From the NCBI GenBank assembly GCA_003489505.1, contig DNMA01000207.1, positions 1 through 10,171 of the forward strand: a DNA stretch of 10,171 nt, given 5' to 3'. The notes under the pieces are model-generated. The model was not told where the DNA came from, searched no databases, and saw nothing but the letters and a program-made list of their open reading frames with translations. Shown in pieces: positions 1 through 6,804 of this stretch. Made by a program: the position numbers and the translations under genes. The stretch comes from Legionellales bacterium. Its GTDB lineage: Bacteria; Pseudomonadota; Gammaproteobacteria; Legionellales; Legionellaceae. Position 1 is the stretch's first letter, and each line of letters opens with the position of its first letter.

Positions 1-1170
1 CATTTAATAATTCTTGAAAATTTTCCAGCATTAACCCAAAATTTTTTATTTGAAAAAAATAGATGTGATGATTTTTTATTATTTTTAAATCAGGCTGTAT
101 TTGAGAAAAAAAACATATATCTTTATGTGTGTGGTGAGGCGGTATATGAGCCCCAAAATTTTGAATGTATAAAAAGATTTCAAGAATTATTAAATGCGCA
201 GGTGGTTTGTAGTGTTAATGGTGCTTTTGCATGTGTTGATTTACCCAATTTCTATGGGCACGTTGGGATTGGCGGGCATCCAGATATTAATCATCGATGG
301 AAGAACTTAGGCGCGAATGATGTTTTAATCATATTGGGTGCCGATTTTGGTGATTATCATTTTTTATCATCTATGAGTGAAGTTTCTTCTGCCTGGATTT
401 TATCGAATTTATATCAGGCTTATGGTTTTATCAATGAGTCCTATCAGCACCGTTTTGCTCATCCATTGCATTTATTAAAAGGCCCCATTCATCAAACATT
501 ATCCTATCTCATACAGTATCCTATTTCAAAGTCAACAATATTAGCTAAAGGTGATTTTGAGAAATTTAAACCTCAAACTGTAGCGTCTGAAAAAGTCAAT
601 TTATTAGAATTTTATCAAAAAATAAATAAACTCTGGAAAAAGCAAACGCTTTGTTTTGAAGATGTTTGTACAGCCTATCGTGATAGACAATATGTTTTGC
701 CAATCCCGAATAAAAATGTTCAATTCTTTTCTTCTCAGGATGGTTCAGCCATGGGTGGGGCTTTAGGAATTGGTGTGGGCGCAAAATTGGCTGCACCTCA
801 AAAGCATTGTTTTATTTTTATGGGGGATGGTTGTAGTCGTTTAGTTTTTGGGGCTTTGTCAGAACTTGCGCATTTAGGGATTGTTATTTTTATATTAAAT
901 AATCAAAGCTTTGGGATTGTGGATGATGTCTATCAAAAAATATACTCCCATATAGATCATAAAAAACACCATGTGAAATTAGCGGCTGTAGATTTTGTTG
1001 GATTGGCTAAAGCCTGCTTTTGGGATGCTGAGAAATTAAAACCAGATTTAAGTAATTTAGAAAGTTTGATTGATAAAGCATATTCTACCAAACGCTCATT
1101 ATTAATTGAAATTCCTTGTGAATCTTTTCAGAGCCTAGGATTTAATCCAAGAAAGCTTATTTTAAAATAA
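1..1170 (+). CDS. Thiamine-diphosphate-dependent enzyme (acetolactate synthase / 2-oxo acid decarboxylase superfamily), 5' end outside window
   Basis: The reading frame is open from base 1, so the gene enters from the left and the GTG at 127 is internal, not the start. 389 residues are visible. Enzymes of this fold are usually 540-600 residues, so most of the N-terminal pyrimidine-binding domain is missing. Visible residues up to about 190 match the central domain, with a Gly-rich GHVGIGGHP stretch and a later IILGADFGD strand. From about 210 comes the pyrophosphate-binding domain. The cofactor signature is clear: GDG at visible residues 275-277 and NN at 300-301 (ILNNQSFGI), which binds Mg2+ and thiamine diphosphate. 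The family decarboxylates or ligates 2-oxo acids in the cytoplasm. The substrate cannot be told from this half, and acetolactate synthase, indolepyruvate decarboxylase-like or another branch are all possible. The gene converges on mrcA and overlaps it by 9 bp. Confidence 0.85.
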   Translation, partial: HLIILENFPALTQNFLFEKNRCDDFLLFLNQAVFEKKNIYLYVCGEAVYEPQNFECIKRFQELLNAQVVCSVNGAFACVDLPNFYGHVGIGGHPDINHRWKNLGANDVLIILGADFGDYHFLSSMSEVSSAWILSNLYQAYGFINESYQHRFAHPLHLLKGPIHQTLSYLIQYPISKSTILAKGDFEKFKPQTVASEKVNLLEFYQKINKLWKKQTLCFEDVCTAYRDRQYVLPIPNKNVQFFSSQDGSAMGGALGIGVGAKLAAPQKHCFIFMGDGCSRLVFGALSELAHLGIVIFILNNQSFGIVDDVYQKIYSHIDHKKHHVKLAAVDFVGLAKACFWDAEKLKPDLSNLESLIDKAYSTKRSLLIEIPCESFQSLGFNPRKLILK

Positions 1171-1180
1171 GCTTTCTTGG
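1147..1180. terminator. Perfect 34-bp palindrome over two convergent stop codons
   Basis: Two exact 17-nt arms (left arm CCAAGAAAGCTTATTTT) with no spacer. The palindrome contains the last codons and TAA of the thiamine-diphosphate enzyme gene (stop 1168-1170) and the last codons and TAA of mrcA on the other strand (stop complement of 1162-1164). It can fold as a hairpin in RNA from either strand, so a shared bidirectional terminator is the natural reading. No U-tract follows the stem on either strand, so it does not meet the textbook definition and could instead protect mRNA 3' ends. Confidence 0.5.
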
Positions 1181-3555
1181 CTATCGCTCGGATAGGGGTT
1201 GGCATTGATGCCATGTTCTTCAATATCTGAACTCATATTGTTGTTAGGGTCATTCTCTGCTTCAGGAACTTCATCAGCCCGAAAATATTCTTCAATCCCA
1301 TTTCTATCATTATCATCCACCCGCATGCCATTTTGTGGATTAATTTTGAATGTCACAATACTTTCTGGAGGAGTAATGATTTTTTCAGGTAAATTCTTCA
1401 AAGCGCCTCGCATAAAATCAATCCATAAAGGAAGGGCTAGGGTTGAACCATACTCATGTAAGGGGTGAGGGGTGTCATAACCAAACCAGGTGACGGTGAC
1501 TAATTCTGGGTGATAACCTGCAAACCAAGCATCAACTTGTTCATTGGTGGTTCCTGTTTTCCCAGCTAGGTCTTTTCGTTCAAGCGATTTTGCAGCTGTT
1601 GCGGTACCGTGGTCAATGACACTTTGTAAGGCAGAATGCACTAGGAAAGCCAAATCATTGGGAATAACTTCTGGGGCACATTGATTGCCGGCCAGTTTAG
1701 TTTCATTGGCCTGGCATACACAGGCAGGGTTAGCTACTAATAATGTTTCACCGTGTCGACTGGTGACATGGTCAATCAAATAGGGATCAATTCTGTAGCC
1801 ACCATTGGCAATAATCGCATAGGCGGTAGTTAGTTCCATGGGTGTAACCGATAAACTACCTAAAGCTAAAGAAAGAGCATGTGGAAGCGATGATTTATTA
1901 AATCCAAATCTGGAGACGAACTCAATGGCGTAATCGATACCAATATCATCTAGTAAGCGAATCGATACTAAGTTTCTTGAATAAGCCAAGGCTTCGCGAA
2001 TACGGGTGGGACCATTAAAGGTATTATTATCATTATGAGGGCGCCACAAGGACTTACCGGTATCATTGATGACAATTGGAGAATCATTGACAATACTTGC
2101 TAAAGAGTAACCTTTATTTAAAGCTGCAGCATAAATAAAGGGTTTAAAACTAGAACCTGGTTGTCGTATAGACTGAGTCACATGATTAAATTTACTGCTG
2201 TAAAAATTAAAACCACCGACCAGAGATTCAATAGCACCATTTTTTGGGTTGATTGAGATAAGGGCGGCTTCAACATTTGGGATTTGTGTTAAAGCCCAGT
2301 GATTATCTTCTTTGCGAACATAAATAAGGTCGCCTCTTTTAAGAATATTATAAGCACTAGACGGAGCGCGACCGGTCCAGCCATGTTTTAAAGCCGGCTT
2401 GGCCCAAGAAAGACCTGACCAAGGAATGGTAATGATTTCTTTGTCTTTTAATAATACGCTAGCTGTTTGGGCTTGGACGGATAAAACCACACCAGGGTAT
2501 AAATCATTAACTGAACCATAAGGTTTAATCAGATTAATAATTTCTTCATTTGAGGAGTTTTGTGCTAATGAGAAATGCTTAGTGGCTCCTCGGTAGCCAT
2601 GGCGTTTTTCATAGTTCAGTAAATGTTTTTCTACTAATAGATCAGCGGAATTTTGAAGCTTTCCTTGAATGGTTGTATAAACCTTCAAACCTTGGGTATA
2701 GGCATCTTCACCAAAATGGGTATATAAAGATTGGCGAATCATTTCAGCAACGTAAGGGGCATGAACTTGAATTTGTGGACCGTGATAAGAGGCATTGACG
2801 GGTTGGGTAATGGCCTCCTCGTATTGTTGTTGAGTAATGAAGTGTTCTTCATATAGTCGACTTAAAACATGATTTCGTCTTAATTTTGCAGCCTTAGGAT
2901 TGGTAATGGGGTTATGGGCAGAAGGTGCTTGTGGAAGACCTGCAATCATTGCTAATTCTGAAATATTTAATTCATTAATGTTTTTGCCATAATAAATTTG
3001 GGCTGCAGCGCCTACGCCATAAGCGCGGTTACCCAGATAAATTTTATTTAAATAAAGTTCTAAAATCTTTTCTTTTGGCAGTTCTTGGTCAATTTTAATG
3101 GCTAGTAAAATTTCATTAAATTTTCGTAAAAAGGTTTTTTTACGATCTAAGAAAAAGTTTCGAGCAACCTGCATGGTGATGGTACTACCACCTTGAGATT
3201 TGGTGCCAGTTTGCAACATTTTAATCGCCGCGCGACCTAAGCCAAATATATCGACGCCAGAGTGCTCAAAAAAACGTTGGTCTTCAGTGACCAGTAGGGC
3301 ATGAACTAGAGTTGGAGGAATTTGATTATAGGTGAGAGGGATTCTTCTTTTTTCACCATATTCTTGAATCAGCTGACCTTCTTTAGTAAAAATTTGTAAG
3401 GGAACTTGCAATTCTACATTCTTTAAGGATTCAACATCAGGCAACTGGCTAGAAAGATAGAGGTAGCCAACAATCATAAAAAAGCCTACGACAAAACCTA
3501 AGCTCATTAATGACCATAAACCGGTGCGCCAGAAGAAACTTAATTTCTTTTTCAT
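1162..3555 (-). CDS. mrcA: Penicillin-binding protein 1A, bifunctional peptidoglycan synthase
   Basis: Class A PBP that polymerises lipid II into glycan strands and cross-links the stem peptides; it is anchored in the inner membrane and acts in the periplasm. From the ATG at 3555 it has 797 residues, typical of PBP1A. One membrane anchor spans residues 11-34. The GT51 glycosyltransferase domain follows, with catalytic E91 in TEDQRFFEHSGVD and the GGSTITMQVARN motif at 122-133. An OB-like insert precedes the transpeptidase domain, which has nucleophile S468 in SSFK (468-471), SRN at 526-528 and KTGTT at 666-670. A loop at about 608-628 carries three cysteines (C612, C614, C626). The acidic, Asn-rich tail ends in the shared palindrome. 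The frame stays open upstream to 3708, but that extension would overlap mrp and has no membrane or domain logic. ATG 3588 is a possible alternative; neither start has a good Shine-Dalgarno. All catalytic motifs are intact. Confidence 0.96.
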   Translation of the reverse strand: MKKKLSFFWRTGLWSLMSLGFVVGFFMIVGYLYLSSQLPDVESLKNVELQVPLQIFTKEGQLIQEYGEKRRIPLTYNQIPPTLVHALLVTEDQRFFEHSGVDIFGLGRAAIKMLQTGTKSQGGSTITMQVARNFFLDRKKTFLRKFNEILLAIKIDQELPKEKILELYLNKIYLGNRAYGVGAAAQIYYGKNINELNISELAMIAGLPQAPSAHNPITNPKAAKLRRNHVLSRLYEEHFITQQQYEEAITQPVNASYHGPQIQVHAPYVAEMIRQSLYTHFGEDAYTQGLKVYTTIQGKLQNSADLLVEKHLLNYEKRHGYRGATKHFSLAQNSSNEEIINLIKPYGSVNDLYPGVVLSVQAQTASVLLKDKEIITIPWSGLSWAKPALKHGWTGRAPSSAYNILKRGDLIYVRKEDNHWALTQIPNVEAALISINPKNGAIESLVGGFNFYSSKFNHVTQSIRQPGSSFKPFIYAAALNKGYSLASIVNDSPIVINDTGKSLWRPHNDNNTFNGPTRIREALAYSRNLVSIRLLDDIGIDYAIEFVSRFGFNKSSLPHALSLALGSLSVTPMELTTAYAIIANGGYRIDPYLIDHVTSRHGETLLVANPACVCQANETKLAGNQCAPEVIPNDLAFLVHSALQSVIDHGTATAAKSLERKDLAGKTGTTNEQVDAWFAGYHPELVTVTWFGYDTPHPLHEYGSTLALPLWIDFMRGALKNLPEKIITPPESIVTFKINPQNGMRVDDNDRNGIEEYFRADEVPEAENDPNNNMSSDIEEHGINANPYPSDSQESLF

Positions 3556-3576
3556 ATGATTAAAAATTGAGAATGC

Positions 3577-3608
3577 ATGATATATCATAAACCAAATTGT
3601 ATTGGTTT
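3577..3608 (-). promoter_or_regulatory. Palindromic elements upstream of mrcA, possible operator
   Basis: Within the 109-bp gap between mrp and mrcA there is a perfect 12-bp palindrome, ATGATATATCAT (3577-3588), beside a 7-bp inverted repeat, AAACCAA / TTGGTTT (3589-3595 and 3602-3608, spacer 6). On the minus strand the overlap contains TATGAT (3589-3584), a passable -10 box, but there is no good -35 at 16-18 bp. The symmetry would suit a dimeric regulator at an mrcA promoter. AT-rich DNA makes short palindromes easily, so this is tentative. Confidence 0.25.
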
Positions 3609-3612
3609 GTTT

Positions 3613-3654
3613 AGTATTTTTGATGCTTTTTATAATAAAAGCATCAAAAATACT
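3613..3654 (-). terminator. Hairpin after mrp (18-bp perfect stem)
   Basis: Arms 3613-3630 and 3637-3654 are exact complements of 18 nt, with a 6-nt loop (TATAAT on the plus strand). It begins 11 bp past the mrp stop codon, in the right place for an mrp terminator and before the mrcA start at 3555. The stem is AT-rich and, as with the 1147-1180 palindrome, no U-tract follows, so termination could be partial or the hairpin could act as an RNA-stabilising element in an mrp-mrcA transcript. Confidence 0.5.
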
Positions 3655-3664
3655 CAATTGAGTT

Positions 3665-4660
3665 CTACCCTTGTCGAATCGGTGGAAATTTTGACTTTCT
3701 CTCAGCAAGATTTTGAGTGGTTTTCAAAGCAGCATTCATCCAAGTTTGTGACAATGGATGTTGGCTTTGAGCTGCAATCGGAAATCCTTGATCTGAGGTT
3801 TGGCGTATATCTCCATTGAGTGGAATTTCTGCCAGAATAGGGAGCTGATAGCGCTTGGCTAGTTCATGCGCACCATCTTGACCAAAAATAAAGTTTTGAT
3901 GATGGCAGTTTTGACATTCATGCCAGGCCATATTCGCAATAATTCCTAAAATAGGCACATTGGTTTTTAAAAACATTTCAATGGCTTTTTCTGCATCTAA
4001 AGTCGCAATGGTTTGTGGGGTGGTCACAATAATGGCACCACTTAATGGAATTTTTTGAATCAGGCTTAAAGGAATATCACCAGTGCCGGGAGGTAAATCT
4101 AAAAATAAATAATCAAGCGCAGACCAAGCGGTGATATCAAGCATTTGAATTAGGGCTTTTGCTAACATAGGGCCGCGCCAAATTAAGGGGCCTTCGTTTT
4201 GTAATAAACCCATGGACATGCATTCCACATTAAAGGCTTTGGGTGGAATATAACGCTCATCTTCTGTAATTTTTGGTTTTTCATGAAGCCCCATCATCGT
4301 CGGTATACTGGGGCCATAAATATCGGCATCTAAAAGACCAACCTGAGCGCCTAATCTTTGAGTTGCAATCGCTAAGTTACAAGACACCGTTGATTTGCCT
4401 ACACCGCCTTTACCAGAAACCACAGCAATCGTATTTTGGATGTTTTTAATCATATAACCCGGTAACTGCGTTGGCGCCATAGGGATTTTTATATCGAATT
4501 CAAATTGGATATCAGGGAATTGATTTTTTAATTCTTTTTCTAAAAATCGAATGGGATATGAAGAAGATATTTGAACGCTTTGCTGATTGATTTCTTTGAT
4601 TGAGATCAGGTCACAAAAATGTTGTTTGAAAAAATCTTTAATATTTAAAATGTGATTCAT
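3665..4660 (-). CDS. mrp: Mrp/ApbC-family iron-sulfur cluster carrier P-loop ATPase
   Basis: Cytosolic P-loop ATPase of the Mrp/NBP35/ApbC family, which binds a [4Fe-4S] cluster at a dimer interface and passes it to apo-proteins. 331 residues from ATG 4660. Residues 1-65 form the N-terminal DUF59/MIP18-like part common in bacterial Mrp. The deviant Walker A, GKGGVGKST, is at 83-91; LLDADIYGPS is at 109-118; DLPPGTGD, the switch/Walker B region, is at 188-195. The cluster-ligand pair is C249-Q-N-C252. All key residues are present. An upstream in-frame ATG at 4690 would add a hydrophobic MFYFLLTILV stretch not expected for this cytosolic protein, so I chose 4660, although neither start has a clear Shine-Dalgarno. 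It lies upstream of mrcA on the same strand, 109 bp apart with a hairpin between, so the two are probably only loosely co-transcribed. The 477-bp gap upstream up to the glycosyltransferase unit is divergent. Confidence 0.95.
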   Translation of the reverse strand: MNHILNIKDFFKQHFCDLISIKEINQQSVQISSSYPIRFLEKELKNQFPDIQFEFDIKIPMAPTQLPGYMIKNIQNTIAVVSGKGGVGKSTVSCNLAIATQRLGAQVGLLDADIYGPSIPTMMGLHEKPKITEDERYIPPKAFNVECMSMGLLQNEGPLIWRGPMLAKALIQMLDITAWSALDYLFLDLPPGTGDIPLSLIQKIPLSGAIIVTTPQTIATLDAEKAIEMFLKTNVPILGIIANMAWHECQNCHHQNFIFGQDGAHELAKRYQLPILAEIPLNGDIRQTSDQGFPIAAQSQHPLSQTWMNAALKTTQNLAERKSKFPPIRQG

Positions 4661-4805
4661 TACTAGAATTGTTAACAAAAAATAAAACATATATTGAACT
4701 TAATGCAGAAAAACTGCAAGTTTTTTGGAAAATTAAGCTTTGGGTAATATTCTAGCAACTTAATTTTTGACGAAAAATCAGTGGCTTATGGTTTTCTCTA
4801 CAGAC

Positions 4806-4814
4806 TTATCCACA
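4806..4814 (+). promoter_or_regulatory. DnaA box A1
   Basis: Exact match to the consensus high-affinity DnaA box TTATCCACA. First box of module A. Confidence 0.7.
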
Positions 4815-4872
4815 GAAAATGTGAGTATTTTTATTTTGACATAGACTTATTGCCTTTTGAAATAAATCATTA

Positions 4873-4885
4873 AATCAATTACTTG
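4873..4885 (+). promoter_or_regulatory. Putative IHF site A
   Basis: AATCAATTACTTG fits the IHF consensus WATCAANNNNTTR at every fixed position. It lies midway between the two DnaA boxes of module A, in AT-rich flanks as IHF sites usually do. Confidence 0.5.
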
Positions 4886-4935
4886 TGTTTTTAAGTTTGC
4901 GTTTATACTTTTTGTTCTGTAAATAAACAAAAAAC

Positions 4936-4944
4936 TTATCCACA
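4936..4944 (+). promoter_or_regulatory. DnaA box A2
   Basis: Exact TTATCCACA, same orientation as A1 and 130 bp downstream of it. About 40 bp to the right begins an A-rich tract that could be easily unwound. Confidence 0.7.
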
Positions 4945-5049
4945 ATTCAACTAAATTGGCATCTATTAAAAAATCAAGTGATTTTCAAAGAAAAAAATAA
5001 AAAAAATACTTGCAAAAGCAATTTGATATTTTTGTTAGCAGATTGAGGT

Positions 5050-5116
5050 TTTTGAGGTGAAAAATAGGAACGAAATCCTCAAAACTTCGTTGATGAAAAA
5101 TCAGTATGGGATTTCG
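5050..5116 (+). promoter_or_regulatory. Two competing hairpins at the start of the small ORF
   Basis: Stem 1 pairs TTTTGAGG (5050-5057) with CCTCAAAA (5077-5084). Stem 2 pairs CGAAATCC (5071-5078) with GGATTTCG (5109-5116). Each is 8 bp and perfect, and they share bases 5077-5078, so both cannot form fully at once. Stem 1 ends on the first base of the GTG start codon and lies just after the Shine-Dalgarno, so the switch could control translation of the small ORF and, by coupling, the glycosyltransferase. This is inferred from pairing alone. Confidence 0.3.
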
Positions 5117-5173
5117 CTTGATTTATTAACGAATTATGACATCATCAAAAGATTAAAAGATAGAGGTTATTGA
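5057..5173 (+). CDS. Possible 38-residue basic small protein ahead of the glycosyltransferase
   Basis: GTG at 5057 has a GAGG Shine-Dalgarno at 5045-5048 with an 8-nt spacer, and opens a 38-codon frame ending at TGA 5171-5173. The product begins MKNRNEILK, ends YDIIKRLKDRGY, is rich in Lys/Arg, and has a likely amphipathic C-terminal helix; there is no membrane segment or signal peptide. I do not recognise a family. The stop lies two bases before the preferred TTG start of the glycosyltransferase (5176) and overlaps the alternative TTG (5170) as TTGA, and the glycosyltransferase's Shine-Dalgarno sits inside this frame, all of which fits translational coupling. A 39-codon frame could be open by chance in a few percent of cases, so this is a leader-peptide or small-protein candidate, not a sure gene. 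Confidence 0.4.
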   Translation: MKNRNEILKTSLMKNQYGISLDLLTNYDIIKRLKDRGY

Positions 5174-5175
5174 TT

Positions 5176-6657
5176 TTGAGTAGAAAAATAAAAATATTAA
5201 AGCCTAGTAACTTATTTTACTTGTTTTTAATCATTCATATTATTATCTGGACTTTGATGCCTTTAGTGACTCGTCAGTCATTACATCATGATGTTTTAGA
5301 AGGTATCTCTCAAGGACTTGAATATCAGCTGGGGTACTCTAAACATCCTTTTTTTTCCATGTGGGTGGTTGCTGCGGTTTGGCAGTATATCGGTGAACAT
5401 GACTGGGTTATATATTTATTCTCCCAGCTTTTGATGGCGATTGGTTTTTTTTACATCTGGAAATTCAATAAAGCGCTTCTTTCGCCTTGGAAAGCATTAA
5501 TAGCCACCATAATTGCCGATGGCTTGGTGGTGTTTAACATCAATGCCAATATCTTAACTCCAGATACTTTCCAAATTCCTTGCTGGGCTGCGATTGCTTA
5601 TTATTTATATAAATTATCCTGGCATCCCAGTAAAAAGAATTGGATGATACTTAGCGCACTATTCGGCTTAGGTTTAATTATCAAATATCAAATATTAGTT
5701 TTAATGGCCTCAGCAATGTTTTTTATTCTGAGTACGCCCAACTTAAGAAAAGATATTCTTAGCATAAAATATCTTTATGCCATCGGGATATTTTTACTGA
5801 TTATTTCACCACACCTCTATTGGATTATCAAAACCCGATTTGCTAATTTTGAATATACCTATCAAGTGATCTCTCATGGTAAAACCCAATCTTTTCCTCA
5901 ACTGTTAGGATTGTATTTAGAAAATACCGTGGCCTTTTGTCTGCCTGTGATAGGGATTTATCTTTTAACGTTTGTTTCTGCAAAGTTAAAGTCAAGGCAC
6001 CTCAATTCTCAAAACCAGCGTTTAATTCTTTGTTTATCATGGGGACCCTGGATAACCACCTTAATTTTATTATTTATGTTTAAATTAGATATCTATGCGC
6101 GCTGGATGACACCTTATTTTTCATTCTTAGGTACTTTTCTTATGAGTATCTTGCCTTATCGCTTGAATTTGCAACAAGTTCAACGTTTTATGGGGGTGAG
6201 TGCTTTGGGTACTTTAATATTAATGGGTGTGAATGTTTTCAAACCTAATCATAATCCACATTGTGATGCGTTTTATCCGAATAAAGATATTGCTAAATTC
6301 ATTAACGAAACCTGGGTCAATGAAGTACATCAGCCTTTAAGTTATGTGGGGGGTAGCCGTTATTTAGTGGCTGCAATTACGCCTTATATTCATCCCATGC
6401 CAAAACCTTATTTTAGTTTAGATCAAAAATCCAACCCCTGGATTAAAGAAGCTGATTTTATAGCCAAAGGAGGGGTGTTGGTTTGGGATATCCAATCTAA
6501 TTATGCTTGGGATCAAGAAACCCTGAGTTATGGCCGACCTCCAGAAAATCTCAAAGGGATTTATCCATTTATCAAAGAATTAAAAACAAAAACTTTCTAT
6601 ACAGCAAAACATTATCCTATTGAAATAGTCTATGCTATTTTAAACCCGCATGCTTGA
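5176..6657 (+). CDS. GT-C fold integral membrane glycosyltransferase (GT39/ArnT-like, PMT_2 type)
   Basis: Integral inner-membrane glycosyltransferase predicted to take a sugar from a polyprenyl-phosphate donor and add it to a lipid, glycan or protein acceptor on the periplasmic side. 493 residues from TTG 5176. The first membrane span is about residues 13-31. The first periplasmic loop has the acidic HHDVLEG segment (D39, E42), where GT-C enzymes keep catalytic acids, followed by YSKHPFF (54-60), a variant of the YxKHPP motif of this family. About nine to eleven spans follow to about residue 350, then a soluble C-terminal domain. There is no ATG before residue 28, so the start must be a rare codon. 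AGAGG (5162-5166) is 9 nt before TTG 5176 but only 3 nt before TTG 5170, so 5176 is preferred. Acceptor and donor are unknown. The gene is flanked by DnaA/IHF modules and separates mrcA from pilM, usually neighbours. Confidence 0.85.
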   Translation: MSRKIKILKPSNLFYLFLIIHIIIWTLMPLVTRQSLHHDVLEGISQGLEYQLGYSKHPFFSMWVVAAVWQYIGEHDWVIYLFSQLLMAIGFFYIWKFNKALLSPWKALIATIIADGLVVFNINANILTPDTFQIPCWAAIAYYLYKLSWHPSKKNWMILSALFGLGLIIKYQILVLMASAMFFILSTPNLRKDILSIKYLYAIGIFLLIISPHLYWIIKTRFANFEYTYQVISHGKTQSFPQLLGLYLENTVAFCLPVIGIYLLTFVSAKLKSRHLNSQNQRLILCLSWGPWITTLILLFMFKLDIYARWMTPYFSFLGTFLMSILPYRLNLQQVQRFMGVSALGTLILMGVNVFKPNHNPHCDAFYPNKDIAKFINETWVNEVHQPLSYVGGSRYLVAAITPYIHPMPKPYFSLDQKSNPWIKEADFIAKGGVLVWDIQSNYAWDQETLSYGRPPENLKGIYPFIKELKTKTFYTAKHYPIEIVYAILNPHA

Positions 6658-6677
6658 TTAATAGGTTTTGTACAAGT

Positions 6678-6686
6678 TTATCCACA
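6678..6686 (+). promoter_or_regulatory. DnaA box B1
   Basis: Exact TTATCCACA. Paired head-to-head with a one-mismatch box at 6692-6700 on the minus strand. Confidence 0.7.
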
Positions 6687-6691
6687 GAAAT

Positions 6692-6700
6692 TGTGGGTAA
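6692..6700 (-). promoter_or_regulatory. DnaA box B1', one mismatch
   Basis: Minus strand reads TTACCCACA, one base off the consensus TTATCCACA, 5 bp from box B1 in inverted orientation. The matching position in module A (4820 onward, TGTGAGTA) is a poorer half of the same symmetry. Confidence 0.45.
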
Positions 6701-6742
6701 ACTATTTCATTAAAAATGAAAATATTCCAAAAAAATTCTTTT

Positions 6743-6755
6743 AATCAATTACTTA
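6743..6755 (+). promoter_or_regulatory. Putative IHF site B
   Basis: AATCAATTACTTA fits WATCAANNNNTTR at every fixed position and is identical to site A except in its last base. It is central between boxes B1 and B2. Confidence 0.5.
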
Positions 6756-6804
6756 AAATTTATTAAAATATTTAAAACGATTTGTCTTGTTAATGATCAG
6801 ATAT

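Larger units (their letters stand above)
4790..4944 (+). repeat. Module A: DnaA box - IHF site - DnaA box
   Basis: One of two related ~150-bp elements flanking the glycosyltransferase gene (the other is 6664-6813). Shared landmarks in order: GGTTTT..TACA lead-in, a perfect DnaA box, a 22-nt core beginning at that box that matches module B at 20 of 22 positions (4806-4827 against 6678-6699), an identical 12-mer AATCAATTACTT inside an IHF-consensus match, and a second perfect DnaA box. Distances from the first box start are 67 and 130 bp here, against 65 and 127 bp in module B. The sequence between landmarks has diverged strongly, so what is conserved is the binding-site layout. Confidence 0.65.
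4661..5056. other. Long AT-rich intergenic region between divergent units
   Basis: Non-coding spacer between mrp (leftward) and the glycosyltransferase unit (rightward). It holds DnaA-box/IHF module A (4790-4944), a short A-rich tract (about 4987-5008) just right of the second DnaA box, and minor hairpins such as AAAATCA-AG-TGATTTT (about 4969-4984). It must also contain promoters for both flanking units, but I see no strong -35/-10 pair. No RNA gene is recognisable. Confidence 0.7.

Noticed and set aside
596..796. Antisense open frame inside the thiamine-diphosphate enzyme gene
   Set aside because: Shadow of a well-supported gene with no ribosome site and no recognisable domain. The same holds for frames at 1199-1468, 3577-3819, 7074-7286, 7081-7323 and 8409-8597.
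127..1170. GTG 127 as the start of the thiamine-diphosphate enzyme gene
   Set aside because: The frame is open all the way to base 1, there is no Shine-Dalgarno, and the N-terminal third of the enzyme would be missing; the gene simply continues out of the window.
1334..1342. One-mismatch DnaA boxes inside genes (1334-1342, 6252-6260, 7659-7667)
   Set aside because: Single mismatched 9-mers in coding sequence occur by chance and lack the IHF site and spacing of the two modules.
3556..3708. N-terminal extension of mrcA to 3708
   Set aside because: It would run into the end of mrp and place about 50 unrelated residues before the membrane anchor; the frame is only open by chance.
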